From Halospina denitrificans (GTDB lineage: Bacteria > Pseudomonadota > Gammaproteobacteria > Pseudomonadales > Oleiphilaceae), in NCBI RefSeq assembly GCF_004364635.1, contig NZ_SOAX01000002.1:310001-374000 (forward strand): DNA of 64,000 nt. The letters are read 5' to 3'. Positions 29,759 to 39,621 of this stretch are shown piece after piece. Under the pieces are notes generated by a model. It saw nothing but the letters and a program-made list of their open reading frames with translations, searched no databases and was not told the origin of the DNA. Made by a program: the position numbers and the translations under genes. Positions within the stretch are counted from its first letter, which is position 1, and every line of letters starts with the position of its first letter.

Positions 29759-30025
29759 ATGAAAATGAAATCCGCAGCACTCGCTCTCCTGCTGGCGACA
29801 GGCATCGCCCAGGCGGAAGAGGCGCCCGAAGCCGTCAACATCAACGAAGCAGACAGCCAGACCCTGGCCGCCGAACTGGACGGTGTTGGTCCGGTTAAAG
29901 CCGAGGCGATCGTCGAGTTTCGTAAAAAAGAGGGCGAATTCGTAACGCCCGAGCACCTGGAAGAGGTTAATGGCATCGGCACGGCAACACTTGACAGCAA
30001 CCGCGAGCGTATCCGGGTCGACTAG
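29759..30025 (+). CDS. Small secreted helix-hairpin-helix protein (ComEA-like)
   Basis: An 88-residue protein with a signal peptide (SAALALLLATGIAQA) and one helix-hairpin-helix repeat pair: VNINEADSQTLAAELDGVGPVKAEAIVEF and the LEEVNGIGTATLDSN turn (GVGP and GIG are the hairpins). This is the architecture of ComEA, which binds incoming DNA in the periplasm in competent bacteria, but short versions are common in non-competent species. AAGGAGG lies 12 nt before ATG 29759. Its TAG stop shares the CTAG tetranucleotide with the stop of the convergent nitrilase gene. Confidence 0.8.
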   Translation: MKMKSAALALLLATGIAQAEEAPEAVNINEADSQTLAAELDGVGPVKAEAIVEFRKKEGEFVTPEHLEEVNGIGTATLDSNRERIRVD

Positions 30026-30861
30026 AGTCGCCGATGATCCCAAACAGGGATCGCACTCCGGGTGTTGGCGAGCATCTGCGCATCCAGTTGCGCTTCGGCC
30101 ACGCCCGGACCTTCTTCCAGCTCTGTGACGATCCCGCCCCAGGGATCAACGATCATGGAGTGCCCCCAGGTACGACGCCGCTCATCATGCTGCCCGCCCT
30201 GATTGGGCGCGCAGACCCAGAACTGGTTTTCAATGGCCCTGGCTCGCAGCAGGGCCTCCCAATGGGCTTCACCGGTGCGGTAGGTAAAGGCCGAAGGCAC
30301 AACCACCCACTCTGCCCCTTCCTCGCGGAGACGGCGGTATAACTCCGGAAAGCGGAGATCGTAGCAGATTGAAAGCCCGAGGCGCCCGGCGGGCGTATCC
30401 ACGGAAACCACCGTATCCCCGGGTTCAAAGACGGCGGACTCGCGATATCGCCCCTGGGAGTCCCCCACCTCGGCATCGAACAGGTGGATCTTGTCGTAGC
30501 GGGCAACCTGACGACCGTCAGCATTGATCACAAGGCAACTTGCCCGTACCCGGCCCTCATCGACGGCGCTGCCATCGGGACGTGTTGCCATCGGAATGGA
30601 CCCCGCCACGATCCACAGACCAAGACGCCGTGCCTCGCGCTCCAGGAAAGCCTGTATAGACCCCTCCTCGGCACCGGCCTCGGCCTTGCCGATTTCGAGC
30701 AGGTGGCGACTCTGGAAAGCCGCAAAGTTCTCCGGGAGGACCGCGACGGATACACCACGGCCCGCGGCTTCCTCCAGAAGCTCCCTGGCCTTGACCAGAT
30801 TGGGCTCAACCTCAAAGCCGCTGACCATCTGGATGGCCGCTACTGAATGGGACTTGCTCAT
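30022..30861 (-). CDS. Carbon-nitrogen hydrolase (nitrilase superfamily, Nit-like amidase)
   Basis: A 279-residue nitrilase-fold hydrolase. The catalytic triad is visible: Glu in LPENFAAF (about residue 44), Lys in YDKIHLFD and Cys in SICYDLRFPELYR. The last segment and RARAIENQFWVCAPNQGG are typical of Nit1/Nit2-like proteins that hydrolyse deaminated glutathione (a repair reaction) or omega-amides. Its ATGA overlaps the yhdP stop, so it ends the mre-yhdP operon. Confidence 0.88.
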   Translation of the reverse strand: MSKSHSVAAIQMVSGFEVEPNLVKARELLEEAAGRGVSVAVLPENFAAFQSRHLLEIGKAEAGAEEGSIQAFLEREARRLGLWIVAGSIPMATRPDGSAVDEGRVRASCLVINADGRQVARYDKIHLFDAEVGDSQGRYRESAVFEPGDTVVSVDTPAGRLGLSICYDLRFPELYRRLREEGAEWVVVPSAFTYRTGEAHWEALLRARAIENQFWVCAPNQGGQHDERRRTWGHSMIVDPWGGIVTELEEGPGVAEAQLDAQMLANTRSAIPVWDHRRL

Positions 30862-33800
30862 CGCCTGATCTCCTCGGCTGGATCGTCAGATTCCCCGGTA
30901 TTCAGATCCATCTCGGGCCGCTCGTAACTGTTCAGGTCGGACTCCGTATCAAACAGGTTGCGCAGGCTTACAGCCGGGTCATTCCAGTTTCCACCAACAC
31001 TATAAGTGGCACTGGTAACCCGACTCAACAGTCCGCCGAACACCTGATCGATCACGAACAGCGCACCCCCTACCGGAGGGGCAAACCCGAAAAGCACCGC
31101 CGCAAGAGGCAGGTTCTGGGTAATCGGCAGGACCACGACCAGACGCATATCCAGCGTCTCCTCGATCAGGTCCGCTTCGCCACTCATCCGGAAGCCCCCC
31201 GAGGGCGCCTGGATGACAACCTTGGGGTCAAAGATAAGCCGCCCCTCATGGATAAGCGCGTCGCCCTCCATATAATCGAAGGGGATGCCGGATTCATAGA
31301 CATCTGAAAAATCAAGCTGCAGTCGGCGCCAGATGGTGTCCGTGTTCAGGAGCCCGAAAACCCGGAAAACCCGTGAGGCATCGCTTCCCTCCTCAAGGGT
31401 ACCGTTCTCGAGCCGGAATCCGATTTCAGCCTCGAGGGAAGCCAGCTCAAGATCCGCAGGCCCGCCGGGCCACGCAAAATCAATGCGTGCCCGCGTCTTC
31501 CTGTTGCGGATGGGAACCGGCTGCCCGAGGAGGGATTCAAGTCCTTTCAGGCTTCCACCCGATAAAGTCCCACTGAACTCGGTGGTACCGGGTGTCTGGC
31601 CCGGCTGCCAACTAAGATCCCCGGTCAGATCCAGGTCCGCCATGGAAAGGCTCAGATCCCGGATCACCATTCGCTCCGCACCGGGACGTAACAGAAGGCG
31701 AACATTACGGAAATCACGTCCCTCGAAGCGCAGATCGGCGATACTCGCATCCACCTGCGGCCAGGACCCCACATCCATTCCGTCAGGATTGGGCGGGACA
31801 TCGGGATCAACCGAATCACTGGGCTCCGGTATGTCCAGATTGCTCAACTCAACACCGATTGGCTCCACCTCGTCACCGGGCAGAATGAACTCACCGTCAA
31901 TCCGGTTGCCTTTAACGCCAATACGCCAGCCACTCCCCGATTGGCTTTCGCCCTCCGCGCGCACATGCCCCATATTGCGCCCCGCAACCTCGGTCCGCTC
32001 CACGGCCAGATTGAAGCGCACATCCGGCATCATGCTTCCTTCGGACTCGGACGCGGACTCCGGGGCACCCAGGTCGCTGTCCAGCACCGAGCTCCATTCA
32101 CCAAGGTTCAGGTACGGAATTGCCCCGGTTAGACTCAGAACCGGCTCCTCCGGCAACCGGGTTGAACGCACACCCAGGGCGATCCTCCCGCGCTCAAGAG
32201 CGCCCCCGGCAAACACCATCTGAAAGGCCCCCAGGGGATTCCAGTTCCCATCCACAACCAGGCGCTGGTCCTGGGAGAAGTCCAGGGTTGTGGTCAGGGA
32301 GTGCGCCTCGCCAGCCCTCTTACTCAAAGGCCGTGGAAGGCTGGACCCAACCCGCTCCAGATCCGCATCCAGCCGCAACAGCGGGCCCTCGGTCGGCCTC
32401 AGGCTGGCCTCATAGCCCAGACTCCCTGAAAGCCCAATGAGTCTTCGCCCAACCCACTCCTCAATAGCTTCCACCGAAGCGGTCCCCTTCTGCCGGACCA
32501 CCAACGCCGCATCCTCATCTTCCTCAACCCGTACCGTGACAGGGGCGTCCAGGAAACGGCCCTCCAGGGTTGTCGGTTCAATACCGGAGTCCGAGCCGTA
32601 TCGCACGCTGCCCGTCAGATTCCGCCACTGGAGATCAGCCGGACGGAAATCGAAACCGGCTTCATTGAGGTCAACATTAAGGTCAAATTCCGGTGCGCGC
32701 TCCATTTCCGGCCATAGACTCATGCTCAAGTCCGCCGCCACCGGGCCATAGAGTGTGGTCTCCCGGATCCAGTCACCCAGCATTTCGGGGAGGGGGCTGC
32801 GGCGCCACTGCTCCGTCAGGAACCTTTGCTGGCGGCGGACCCCCGTCTCGACATCCACCCGGACCCCAGACGAGGCAGGGGTTATGCGCACCCGCCCCGG
32901 TTCAAGCTCAATGCCACCAACCTGCCCCTGACTCAGCGTTACTGTAGCCTCTTCCCCCTGCAGCTTCGCCTGCCCTGACGCGTTCCGGAGCGGCGGCCAA
33001 TCCGGATGGTAGGTCAGATCGGTACTCTCGAAGCCGTACCGAAGTGACGAGGTGAATCCCGGGTAGGCTGCGTCACCCAGGGTTCCATGTCCGTAATACC
33101 AGCCGTGTGGAATACGCCCTTCCCCAACCTGCCGGGTCAGAAAGCGGTAGAGCTGATCCGGCACAATCTGTCTGGGCACAAGGGCCTCCAGCATCGCGGC
33201 ACGGGCATCGGATATACCAACCCTCAGTGAGAGGGTATCATCCTGATTTTCCCGCAATCGAAGCCCGAACGCGCTCTCTGCTACAGCGCCCCTGTAACGG
33301 CCTGCCAGGTTGTGGGAACCAATCCACCAGCCATCCCGACGGCGTTGCCAACGCAACTCACCACTGAGCCGGGTGAAGGTCCAGGGGCCGGTAAACAGGT
33401 CCGGAAAACCAAGTTCAACCGTTCCGGGCTCGATAACGACACGACCAGAGTCCGGGCCAGCCTCAAAAAAACCGCCCAGATCGCGAATCCGAGGGGCGCC
33501 ATCAACCGCATCAACGCCCCCGCCTTGGAATTCACCGGTGACGCTCCACGGCTTACCTTCCGGCAGATTCAACCGGACATTCCGGACCATCCCCTGGGGC
33601 TGATGGTCAACCAGATTATCGTGCAGATCCGAGGGAAGCATGCCGGAAGCCATGGCAAGCTCGCCTAATGGAGCAAGCTCGATGGAACCCGCCTGCAGCG
33701 CCAGCCCCTCATCAGTGTCTTCCAGGCTGAGCGCCGTTGAGCCCGTTTCATAACCCTTCCAGCTGTAGCCGTTACTGACCAGTTGGGCCCGCCAGCCCTT

Positions 33801-34811
33801 GCCATCACGTTCCCATCCGCCGCGAATGGTCAGGTTTCGAAGGGGCTCAATGGAGTCGCCACCTACGGCCATATCCAGAAATGGCAGGTGGATCCTTCCG
33901 TTTGCGCGGCTGAGCCGACCATCACTGAAATGGAACCAGCCTTTCGCCTCCGCATCGATCCCCGCAATGGTCAGGTTCCTCCAGCTGTAATGGCGCAGAA
34001 AAGCATCGAAAAAACGGCCGGAATCAAGTTCCAGGTAAAGACTCCCGGAAAAGCCGCCACTGAAAAAATGGCGGCCCCTGAGTGCAAATAGCCCTGTCCG
34101 AACGTTATTGCTGGCCCTGGACAGTCGCCCGCTTGCCCGGAAAATCCCCGACTCGAACCGCACGTCCATATGCGGGACAACAAAATGGCTGGCTTCACCC
34201 CCTGCCGGCTTCACGTGCAGCGCCAGTTCCTCAACGGTCACCGCCGGGTCGGACAGCACATCGCCCAGCTCACCGATCCAGCGCCCTATGCGGGCCTCAA
34301 AGCTTTCACTGGCAGCCGCTGCCACCTCGGGCAGGGCATAGGGTTCAGACTCCTGCTCCGGCGGCAGCCATATTCCCTCAACCCCAACCCGGCCGTCGGG
34401 CTGCTGCACCAGTGACGCATCTCCGTTACGCAGCACGAATTCACTCAACACAATCCGCAAGCGGCGCAGCGACGCCCAGCTGTCCAACCTCAGGCGCAGC
34501 TCACCAAGCGATGCAACGGTGCGCTCACTGTCGACACCCTCGAGCGCCACCCCCTGGACTCGAAGGATCGGATCCAGGCCCTGCCACTCGCCCCGAATCC
34601 GTTCAATGCTTACCGGCTGGCCAACAATTGAAGAAACCTGCTGTTCAATATCACTCTTGAAGTGGTGAAGATTGTCCATAACCTGGCGCCCAAGCCCCAC
34701 ATAGAGCGCAACCAGAATCAGGACAGTGAGCACGCTCAGCCAGACAATATTGACGGACCAGCGCAACAGGCGTTGGGGAAGGGACGTTTTTACAGCGGGG
34801 GAATGCGCCAT
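30858..34811 (-). CDS. yhdP: YhdP/AsmA-family envelope lipid-transport protein
   Basis: A 1317-residue AsmA-like protein with one N-terminal transmembrane helix (about residues 18-40) followed by a very long periplasmic beta-rich region with repeated GLRLR/DLSLS-type strands. The C-terminal part (GFRLENGTLEEGSDASRVFRVFGLLN, key part SRVFRVFGLLN) is the conserved DUF3971/AsmA_2 end. YhdP, TamB and YdbH are thought to form hydrophobic grooves moving phospholipid to the outer membrane. Length agrees with the family (about 1270). Start ATG 34811 lies 15 nt after rng. Confidence 0.92.
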   Translation of the reverse strand: MAHSPAVKTSLPQRLLRWSVNIVWLSVLTVLILVALYVGLGRQVMDNLHHFKSDIEQQVSSIVGQPVSIERIRGEWQGLDPILRVQGVALEGVDSERTVASLGELRLRLDSWASLRRLRIVLSEFVLRNGDASLVQQPDGRVGVEGIWLPPEQESEPYALPEVAAAASESFEARIGRWIGELGDVLSDPAVTVEELALHVKPAGGEASHFVVPHMDVRFESGIFRASGRLSRASNNVRTGLFALRGRHFFSGGFSGSLYLELDSGRFFDAFLRHYSWRNLTIAGIDAEAKGWFHFSDGRLSRANGRIHLPFLDMAVGGDSIEPLRNLTIRGGWERDGKGWRAQLVSNGYSWKGYETGSTALSLEDTDEGLALQAGSIELAPLGELAMASGMLPSDLHDNLVDHQPQGMVRNVRLNLPEGKPWSVTGEFQGGGVDAVDGAPRIRDLGGFFEAGPDSGRVVIEPGTVELGFPDLFTGPWTFTRLSGELRWQRRRDGWWIGSHNLAGRYRGAVAESAFGLRLRENQDDTLSLRVGISDARAAMLEALVPRQIVPDQLYRFLTRQVGEGRIPHGWYYGHGTLGDAAYPGFTSSLRYGFESTDLTYHPDWPPLRNASGQAKLQGEEATVTLSQGQVGGIELEPGRVRITPASSGVRVDVETGVRRQQRFLTEQWRRSPLPEMLGDWIRETTLYGPVAADLSMSLWPEMERAPEFDLNVDLNEAGFDFRPADLQWRNLTGSVRYGSDSGIEPTTLEGRFLDAPVTVRVEEDEDAALVVRQKGTASVEAIEEWVGRRLIGLSGSLGYEASLRPTEGPLLRLDADLERVGSSLPRPLSKRAGEAHSLTTTLDFSQDQRLVVDGNWNPLGAFQMVFAGGALERGRIALGVRSTRLPEEPVLSLTGAIPYLNLGEWSSVLDSDLGAPESASESEGSMMPDVRFNLAVERTEVAGRNMGHVRAEGESQSGSGWRIGVKGNRIDGEFILPGDEVEPIGVELSNLDIPEPSDSVDPDVPPNPDGMDVGSWPQVDASIADLRFEGRDFRNVRLLLRPGAERMVIRDLSLSMADLDLTGDLSWQPGQTPGTTEFSGTLSGGSLKGLESLLGQPVPIRNRKTRARIDFAWPGGPADLELASLEAEIGFRLENGTLEEGSDASRVFRVFGLLNTDTIWRRLQLDFSDVYESGIPFDYMEGDALIHEGRLIFDPKVVIQAPSGGFRMSGEADLIEETLDMRLVVVLPITQNLPLAAVLFGFAPPVGGALFVIDQVFGGLLSRVTSATYSVGGNWNDPAVSLRNLFDTESDLNSYERPEMDLNTGESDDPAEEIRR

Positions 34812-34826
34812 CAGCGGAGCCCGTCT

Positions 34827-36302
34827 CTATAGCAGGACCACGTCATACTGTTCCTGACTGTAGACCAGCTCAACCCGGAACTTGATCGTCTTGCCAATAA
34901 AGCTCTCCAGGTCCGCGACGTTATCAGAGTCCTCATCAAGGAGCCGATCTATAACATTCTGGGATGCCATCACCAGGAACCCTTCCACATCATAGGCCCT
35001 GTTAACCCGCATGATCTCGCGGAAGATCTCATAACACACCGTCTCGGGCGTTTTCAGGAATCCGCGGCCATCGCAGACGGGACAGGGCGCGCACAGCAAC
35101 TGCCCAAGGCTTTCCGTGGTGCGTTTGCGGGTCATCTCCACCAGGCCCAGCTCGGAGACCCCGGTTATCTTGGTCCGCGCATGATCCCGCTCAAGCATCT
35201 TCTCCAGCATGCGCAGGACCTGCCTCTGGTGCTCGGGATCGTCCATGTCGATGAAGTCAATGATGATGATCCCGCCAAGGTTGCGCAGCCGCAACTGGCG
35301 ACTGATGGCCCTTGCCGCCTCCAGGTTGGTCTTGAAGATGGTTTCTTCGAGGTTGCGATGACCCACAAAGGCACCGGTGTTGATATCAATAGTGGTCATG
35401 GCCTCAGTCTGGTCAATCATCGCGTGCCCGCCCGACTTGAGCTGGACATGGCGGCTCAGCGCCTTCTGTATCTCATCCTCCACGCTGTAGAGATCAAAAA
35501 GCGGTCGCTCCCCCGGATAGAACTCGATCATCTCCTTGAGTTCCGCCACGAAGCGATCCGCAAAGGCCACCAGCTTTTCATGGCTTTCCCGGGAATCAAT
35601 GCGGATTTTCTCGGTCTGGGATCGCACCAGGTCACGCACCGTGCGTATGAACAGCGGCAGATCCTCATAGATCACCGAGGGAGCGCTAACATCCCGGGCA
35701 CTCTCCATAATGGAAGACGACAGGCGATTGAGGTAGGCCATATCGCGGCGGATATCGTCCTCGCCCACGCTCTCGGCGGCCGTCCGAACGATATAGCCGC
35801 CGCTGTCGAGTTCATACTCATGCGCGACACTCTGTATGAGGTCACGAAGGCGCTTTCGTTCGGACTCGTCCTCAATCCGCTGGGACACGCCAACATGGGA
35901 CATGGCCGGCATGTAAACCAGGTAGCGCGACGGAATGGACAGATGCGTGGTCAGGCGTGCGCCCTTGGTGCCAATGGGGTCCTTTGTCACCTGTACGATG
36001 ATGGACTGGCCCTCGCGCAGGAGCGAGCGGATATCCGGCACGGTCCTGGGCGTTTCACCTTCCTCTGAGCCCCCCAGTTCCGCCACATCGGAGGCATGGA
36101 TGAAGGCGGCGCGCTCCAGGCCAATATCAACAAAAGCCGCCTCCATGCCGGGGAGCACCCGTACAACACGGCCCTTGTAAATGTTGCCCACAATGCCCTC
36201 GTTGCTGGTGCGCTCGACATAAACCTCTTGGAGCATGCCGTTTTCCACCAGCGCCACCCGCGTCTCCACGGGGGTAACGTTGATCAGGATCTCCTCACTC
36301 AT
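34827..36302 (-). CDS. rng: Ribonuclease G
   Basis: An RNase E/G-family endoribonuclease of 491 residues that matures 16S rRNA 5' ends and decays some mRNAs. It opens MSEEILINVTPVETRVALVE and has the S1 region NIYKGRVVRVLPGMEAAFVDIG (key part GRVVRVLPGM), the DNase I-like TTIDINTGAFVG with metal-binding Asp, and the zinc-link CPVCDGRGF with a preceding Cys. ATG 36302 is chosen over an upstream TTG since it begins the conserved domain; it overlaps maf by 8 nt. Confidence 0.95.
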   Translation of the reverse strand: MSEEILINVTPVETRVALVENGMLQEVYVERTSNEGIVGNIYKGRVVRVLPGMEAAFVDIGLERAAFIHASDVAELGGSEEGETPRTVPDIRSLLREGQSIIVQVTKDPIGTKGARLTTHLSIPSRYLVYMPAMSHVGVSQRIEDESERKRLRDLIQSVAHEYELDSGGYIVRTAAESVGEDDIRRDMAYLNRLSSSIMESARDVSAPSVIYEDLPLFIRTVRDLVRSQTEKIRIDSRESHEKLVAFADRFVAELKEMIEFYPGERPLFDLYSVEDEIQKALSRHVQLKSGGHAMIDQTEAMTTIDINTGAFVGHRNLEETIFKTNLEAARAISRQLRLRNLGGIIIIDFIDMDDPEHQRQVLRMLEKMLERDHARTKITGVSELGLVEMTRKRTTESLGQLLCAPCPVCDGRGFLKTPETVCYEIFREIMRVNRAYDVEGFLVMASQNVIDRLLDEDSDNVADLESFIGKTIKFRVELVYSQEQYDVVLL

Positions 36303-36909
36303 CGCCCGACGCCCACCATTGCCATACCGGCTGATCCACCTGTGCAAGCAGGTCCGCCGTCGCATCCAGGGGCAGGCCAACCACGGCACTGTAGCTGCCC
36401 ACAAGGGATGTCACGAAAATACCCCCCAGCCCCTGGATACCGTAGCCGCCCGCTTTGTCATAGGGTTCACCGGTATCCAGATAGGCGTCAATTTCGTTTT
36501 CCGCAAGACGGCGGAACACAACCCGTGTGGTCACCACCCGTTCACGCACCGCGGTCAGACCTGCCAGGGCAACACCGGTCATTACCTCATGCTGGTGGCC
36601 GGAGAGTCGCTGCAGCATGGCGCGGGCATCATCCCGGCTATGGGGCTTACCCATAATGACGCCATCAAGAACCACGGACGTATCCGCACCCAGAACCAGC
36701 GAGTCGGTATTACCGGGTAACCGCTGACACGCCAACGCCTTTTCACGGGCCATGCGCAGAACATAGAGATCCGGCGCTTCGTGTTCCCTGGGGGTTTCAT
36801 CCACATCAACGGATTGTACGGTGAAGCGGAGTCCAATCTGCTCAAGAAGTTCACGTCGACGGGGAGACGCCGAGGCAAGGATCAGTGGGTAGAGTCCGTC
36901 TGCTGTCAT
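36295..36909 (-). CDS. Maf-family nucleotide pyrophosphatase (YhdE-like)
   Basis: A 204-residue Maf protein. ILASASPRRRELLEQIGL is the phosphate-binding signature; VDETPREHE, VLGADTSVVLDG and YDKAGGYGIQGLGGIFV follow. Maf proteins of the YhdE type hydrolyse dTTP, UTP and modified pyrimidine triphosphates, limiting misincorporation. Located between mreD and rng as in most gammaproteobacteria. Confidence 0.93.
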   Translation of the reverse strand: MTADGLYPLILASASPRRRELLEQIGLRFTVQSVDVDETPREHEAPDLYVLRMAREKALACQRLPGNTDSLVLGADTSVVLDGVIMGKPHSRDDARAMLQRLSGHQHEVMTGVALAGLTAVRERVVTTRVVFRRLAENEIDAYLDTGEPYDKAGGYGIQGLGGIFVTSLVGSYSAVVGLPLDATADLLAQVDQPVWQWWASGDE

Positions 36910-36913
36910 CGCA

Positions 36914-37393
36914 TTATCCCAGTTTCCTGTTCACGGCGTCCCAGAACGCGCGGAAAACTGGCCACACCAGACCGCTCGTCAGCGCCGGTAACAGGTAATC
37001 AAAGCCACTACTGCTCGCGCCAAGCAGCTGATGGAGAAAATGAACCACCATCTGTGCCAGCCCTACAAGGAGGAATACAAGCAGTGACTGCTGTGCCAGC
37101 GGAAACAGCTGGAATCGCTGATGGGCCGCCAGTACCAGATAGGCGATCAGCGCCATTGCCAGAGCGTTCATTCCCAGAATATCAGCCCGAAGCACATCCA
37201 CCAGCAGGCCAAGAACCCAGGCTGTAAAAACGCCAAAAGTATTCGGCGCACGCAGAACCCAGTAGACAACCACGAGACCGACCCACTCCGGGCGCCATTG
37301 CGACAGCGACTGGGGAAACAGGGAGATGGTCCCCACCAGCGCAAGCAGTGCGGCGGCGACAAAGAGCGGATAACTGACGGAACGGATTAACAT
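36914..37393 (-). CDS. mreD: Rod shape-determining protein MreD
   Basis: A 159-residue inner-membrane protein with about five to six hydrophobic helices, part of the MreBCD elongation complex. Features include the RPEWVGLVVVYWVLRAP and GVFTAWVLGLLVDVL segments. ATG 37393 lies 1 nt after the mreC stop; upstream codons in frame overlap mreC and are not needed. Confidence 0.92.
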   Translation of the reverse strand: MLIRSVSYPLFVAAALLALVGTISLFPQSLSQWRPEWVGLVVVYWVLRAPNTFGVFTAWVLGLLVDVLRADILGMNALAMALIAYLVLAAHQRFQLFPLAQQSLLVFLLVGLAQMVVHFLHQLLGASSSGFDYLLPALTSGLVWPVFRAFWDAVNRKLG

Positions 37394-37394
37394 C

Positions 37395-38210
37395 TCAGTC
37401 GCCCTCCCCCGAATCGGCCCCGGCACCGTCCTCCTGGTCCTGTTCGGTAAACACCACCAGCACCAGGCGGCTGCTGTTCAGGCTCGCCATGGGCTTGGCG
37501 AGAACACGGGCAAACGGCTCGGCGGGATCATGTGCTACGGAGCTGATCCGAGCAACAGGATAGCCCTGGGGGAAGCGGCCACCCAAGCCGGAACTCACGA
37601 GCAGGTCGCCCTCCTCAATGTCGGCGGTGTCCGGGACATGGGCCAGCTCCAATCGATCACGATCCCCATTGCCAAGCAGCACAGCCCGTACGCCATTGCG
37701 ATTCACTTCCACCGGGACGGCATGGCTGTTATCCGAGATCAGTATCGCGCGCGCAGTGTATTTGCTCGTGTGCACCACCTGCCCCATCAGACCACCCGCA
37801 TCCAGTATGGCCTGCCCTTTCCTGAGACCGTCATCCGCCCCTTTGTCGAGAATGACTTCATGGGAAAGCGGATCCGGAGTTACCCCGATCACCTCGGCCA
37901 CCAGAACGCGGTCATCAAGATCCGACGAGGCATTGAGAAGCTCACGCAGCCGTGTGTTTTCAGCCGCCAGCGCCGCATAGCGTTGGGCCCGTCGCTCCAG
38001 TACAAGCAGACGGGATTCCAGCGCCTCGTTCTCCTCAATCAGACTGTCGCGACTGGCAGTAACATTTCCCAGCCACTCAGCCACATTCCCAGGGGACTGC
38101 CCGAGCCAATAAACTGGCGTCAGGCCAGTCATCAGCCAGCTGCGAAGACGATCCCCATAGGGCAGATACAGGTCCCCACCGATCAGCGCTCCAGAGAGAA
38201 GCACGACCAA
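37395..38210 (-). CDS. mreC: Rod shape-determining protein MreC (start uncertain)
   Basis: Periplasmic scaffold of the elongation machinery: an N-terminal helix, a coiled coil (about residues 50-85: IEENEALESRLLVLE) and two beta domains with LVSSGLGGRFPQGYPVA. The only conventional start near the conserved beginning is TTG 38210, which cuts inside the membrane helix. The frame stays open upstream to a stop at 38343-38345 and encodes a typical MreC N-terminus, LFTQGPFISTRLLL, without ATG, GTG or TTG. CTG 38249 or ATC 38258 (GGGGGT 6 nt upstream) may be the true start, giving about 284-287 residues. Confidence 0.9.
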   Translation of the reverse strand: MVVLLSGALIGGDLYLPYGDRLRSWLMTGLTPVYWLGQSPGNVAEWLGNVTASRDSLIEENEALESRLLVLERRAQRYAALAAENTRLRELLNASSDLDDRVLVAEVIGVTPDPLSHEVILDKGADDGLRKGQAILDAGGLMGQVVHTSKYTARAILISDNSHAVPVEVNRNGVRAVLLGNGDRDRLELAHVPDTADIEEGDLLVSSGLGGRFPQGYPVARISSVAHDPAEPFARVLAKPMASLNSSRLVLVVFTEQDQEDGAGADSGEGD

Positions 38211-38285
38211 CAGTAAGCGGGTGCTGATGAAAGGACCTTGCGTGAACAGATTGTTGATGAGCTGACCCCCGATTCCAAACGACAG

Positions 38286-38315
38286 CCGCCGCTGACGCGG
38301 CAGCGACAGCGGCGG
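38286..38315 (-). promoter_or_regulatory. Hairpin in the mreB-mreC interval
   Basis: CCGCCGCTG (38286-38294) and CAGCGGCGG (38307-38315) form a 9-bp stem with a 12-nt loop inside the 141-nt mreB-mreC gap. No T run follows on the - strand, so it may be an mRNA-processing or attenuation element that lowers mreC relative to mreB. Confidence 0.35.
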
Positions 38316-38351
38316 AAACCCGGGTTCCGGCAGTAATAGCTGTCAGCGGCC

Positions 38352-39425
<1,074 letters not shown>

Positions 39426-39621
39426 CTAGAGTCCGGGACCAAATGCGAAATAGTCCGCGAAAAGCGATGAATGCCGGAACTTTAGCAGTGGCGGGGAGTG
39501 CAGGCAAGGCAGAGCAGGCACAACTGAGTTGTTATCACGTGTCTGCAATGAAATAATTTGTTGTTGACATCGTCACTCCAGAATCCCGCCATGGACAGCA
39601 CAGACGACCTGGGAGAGCAGC

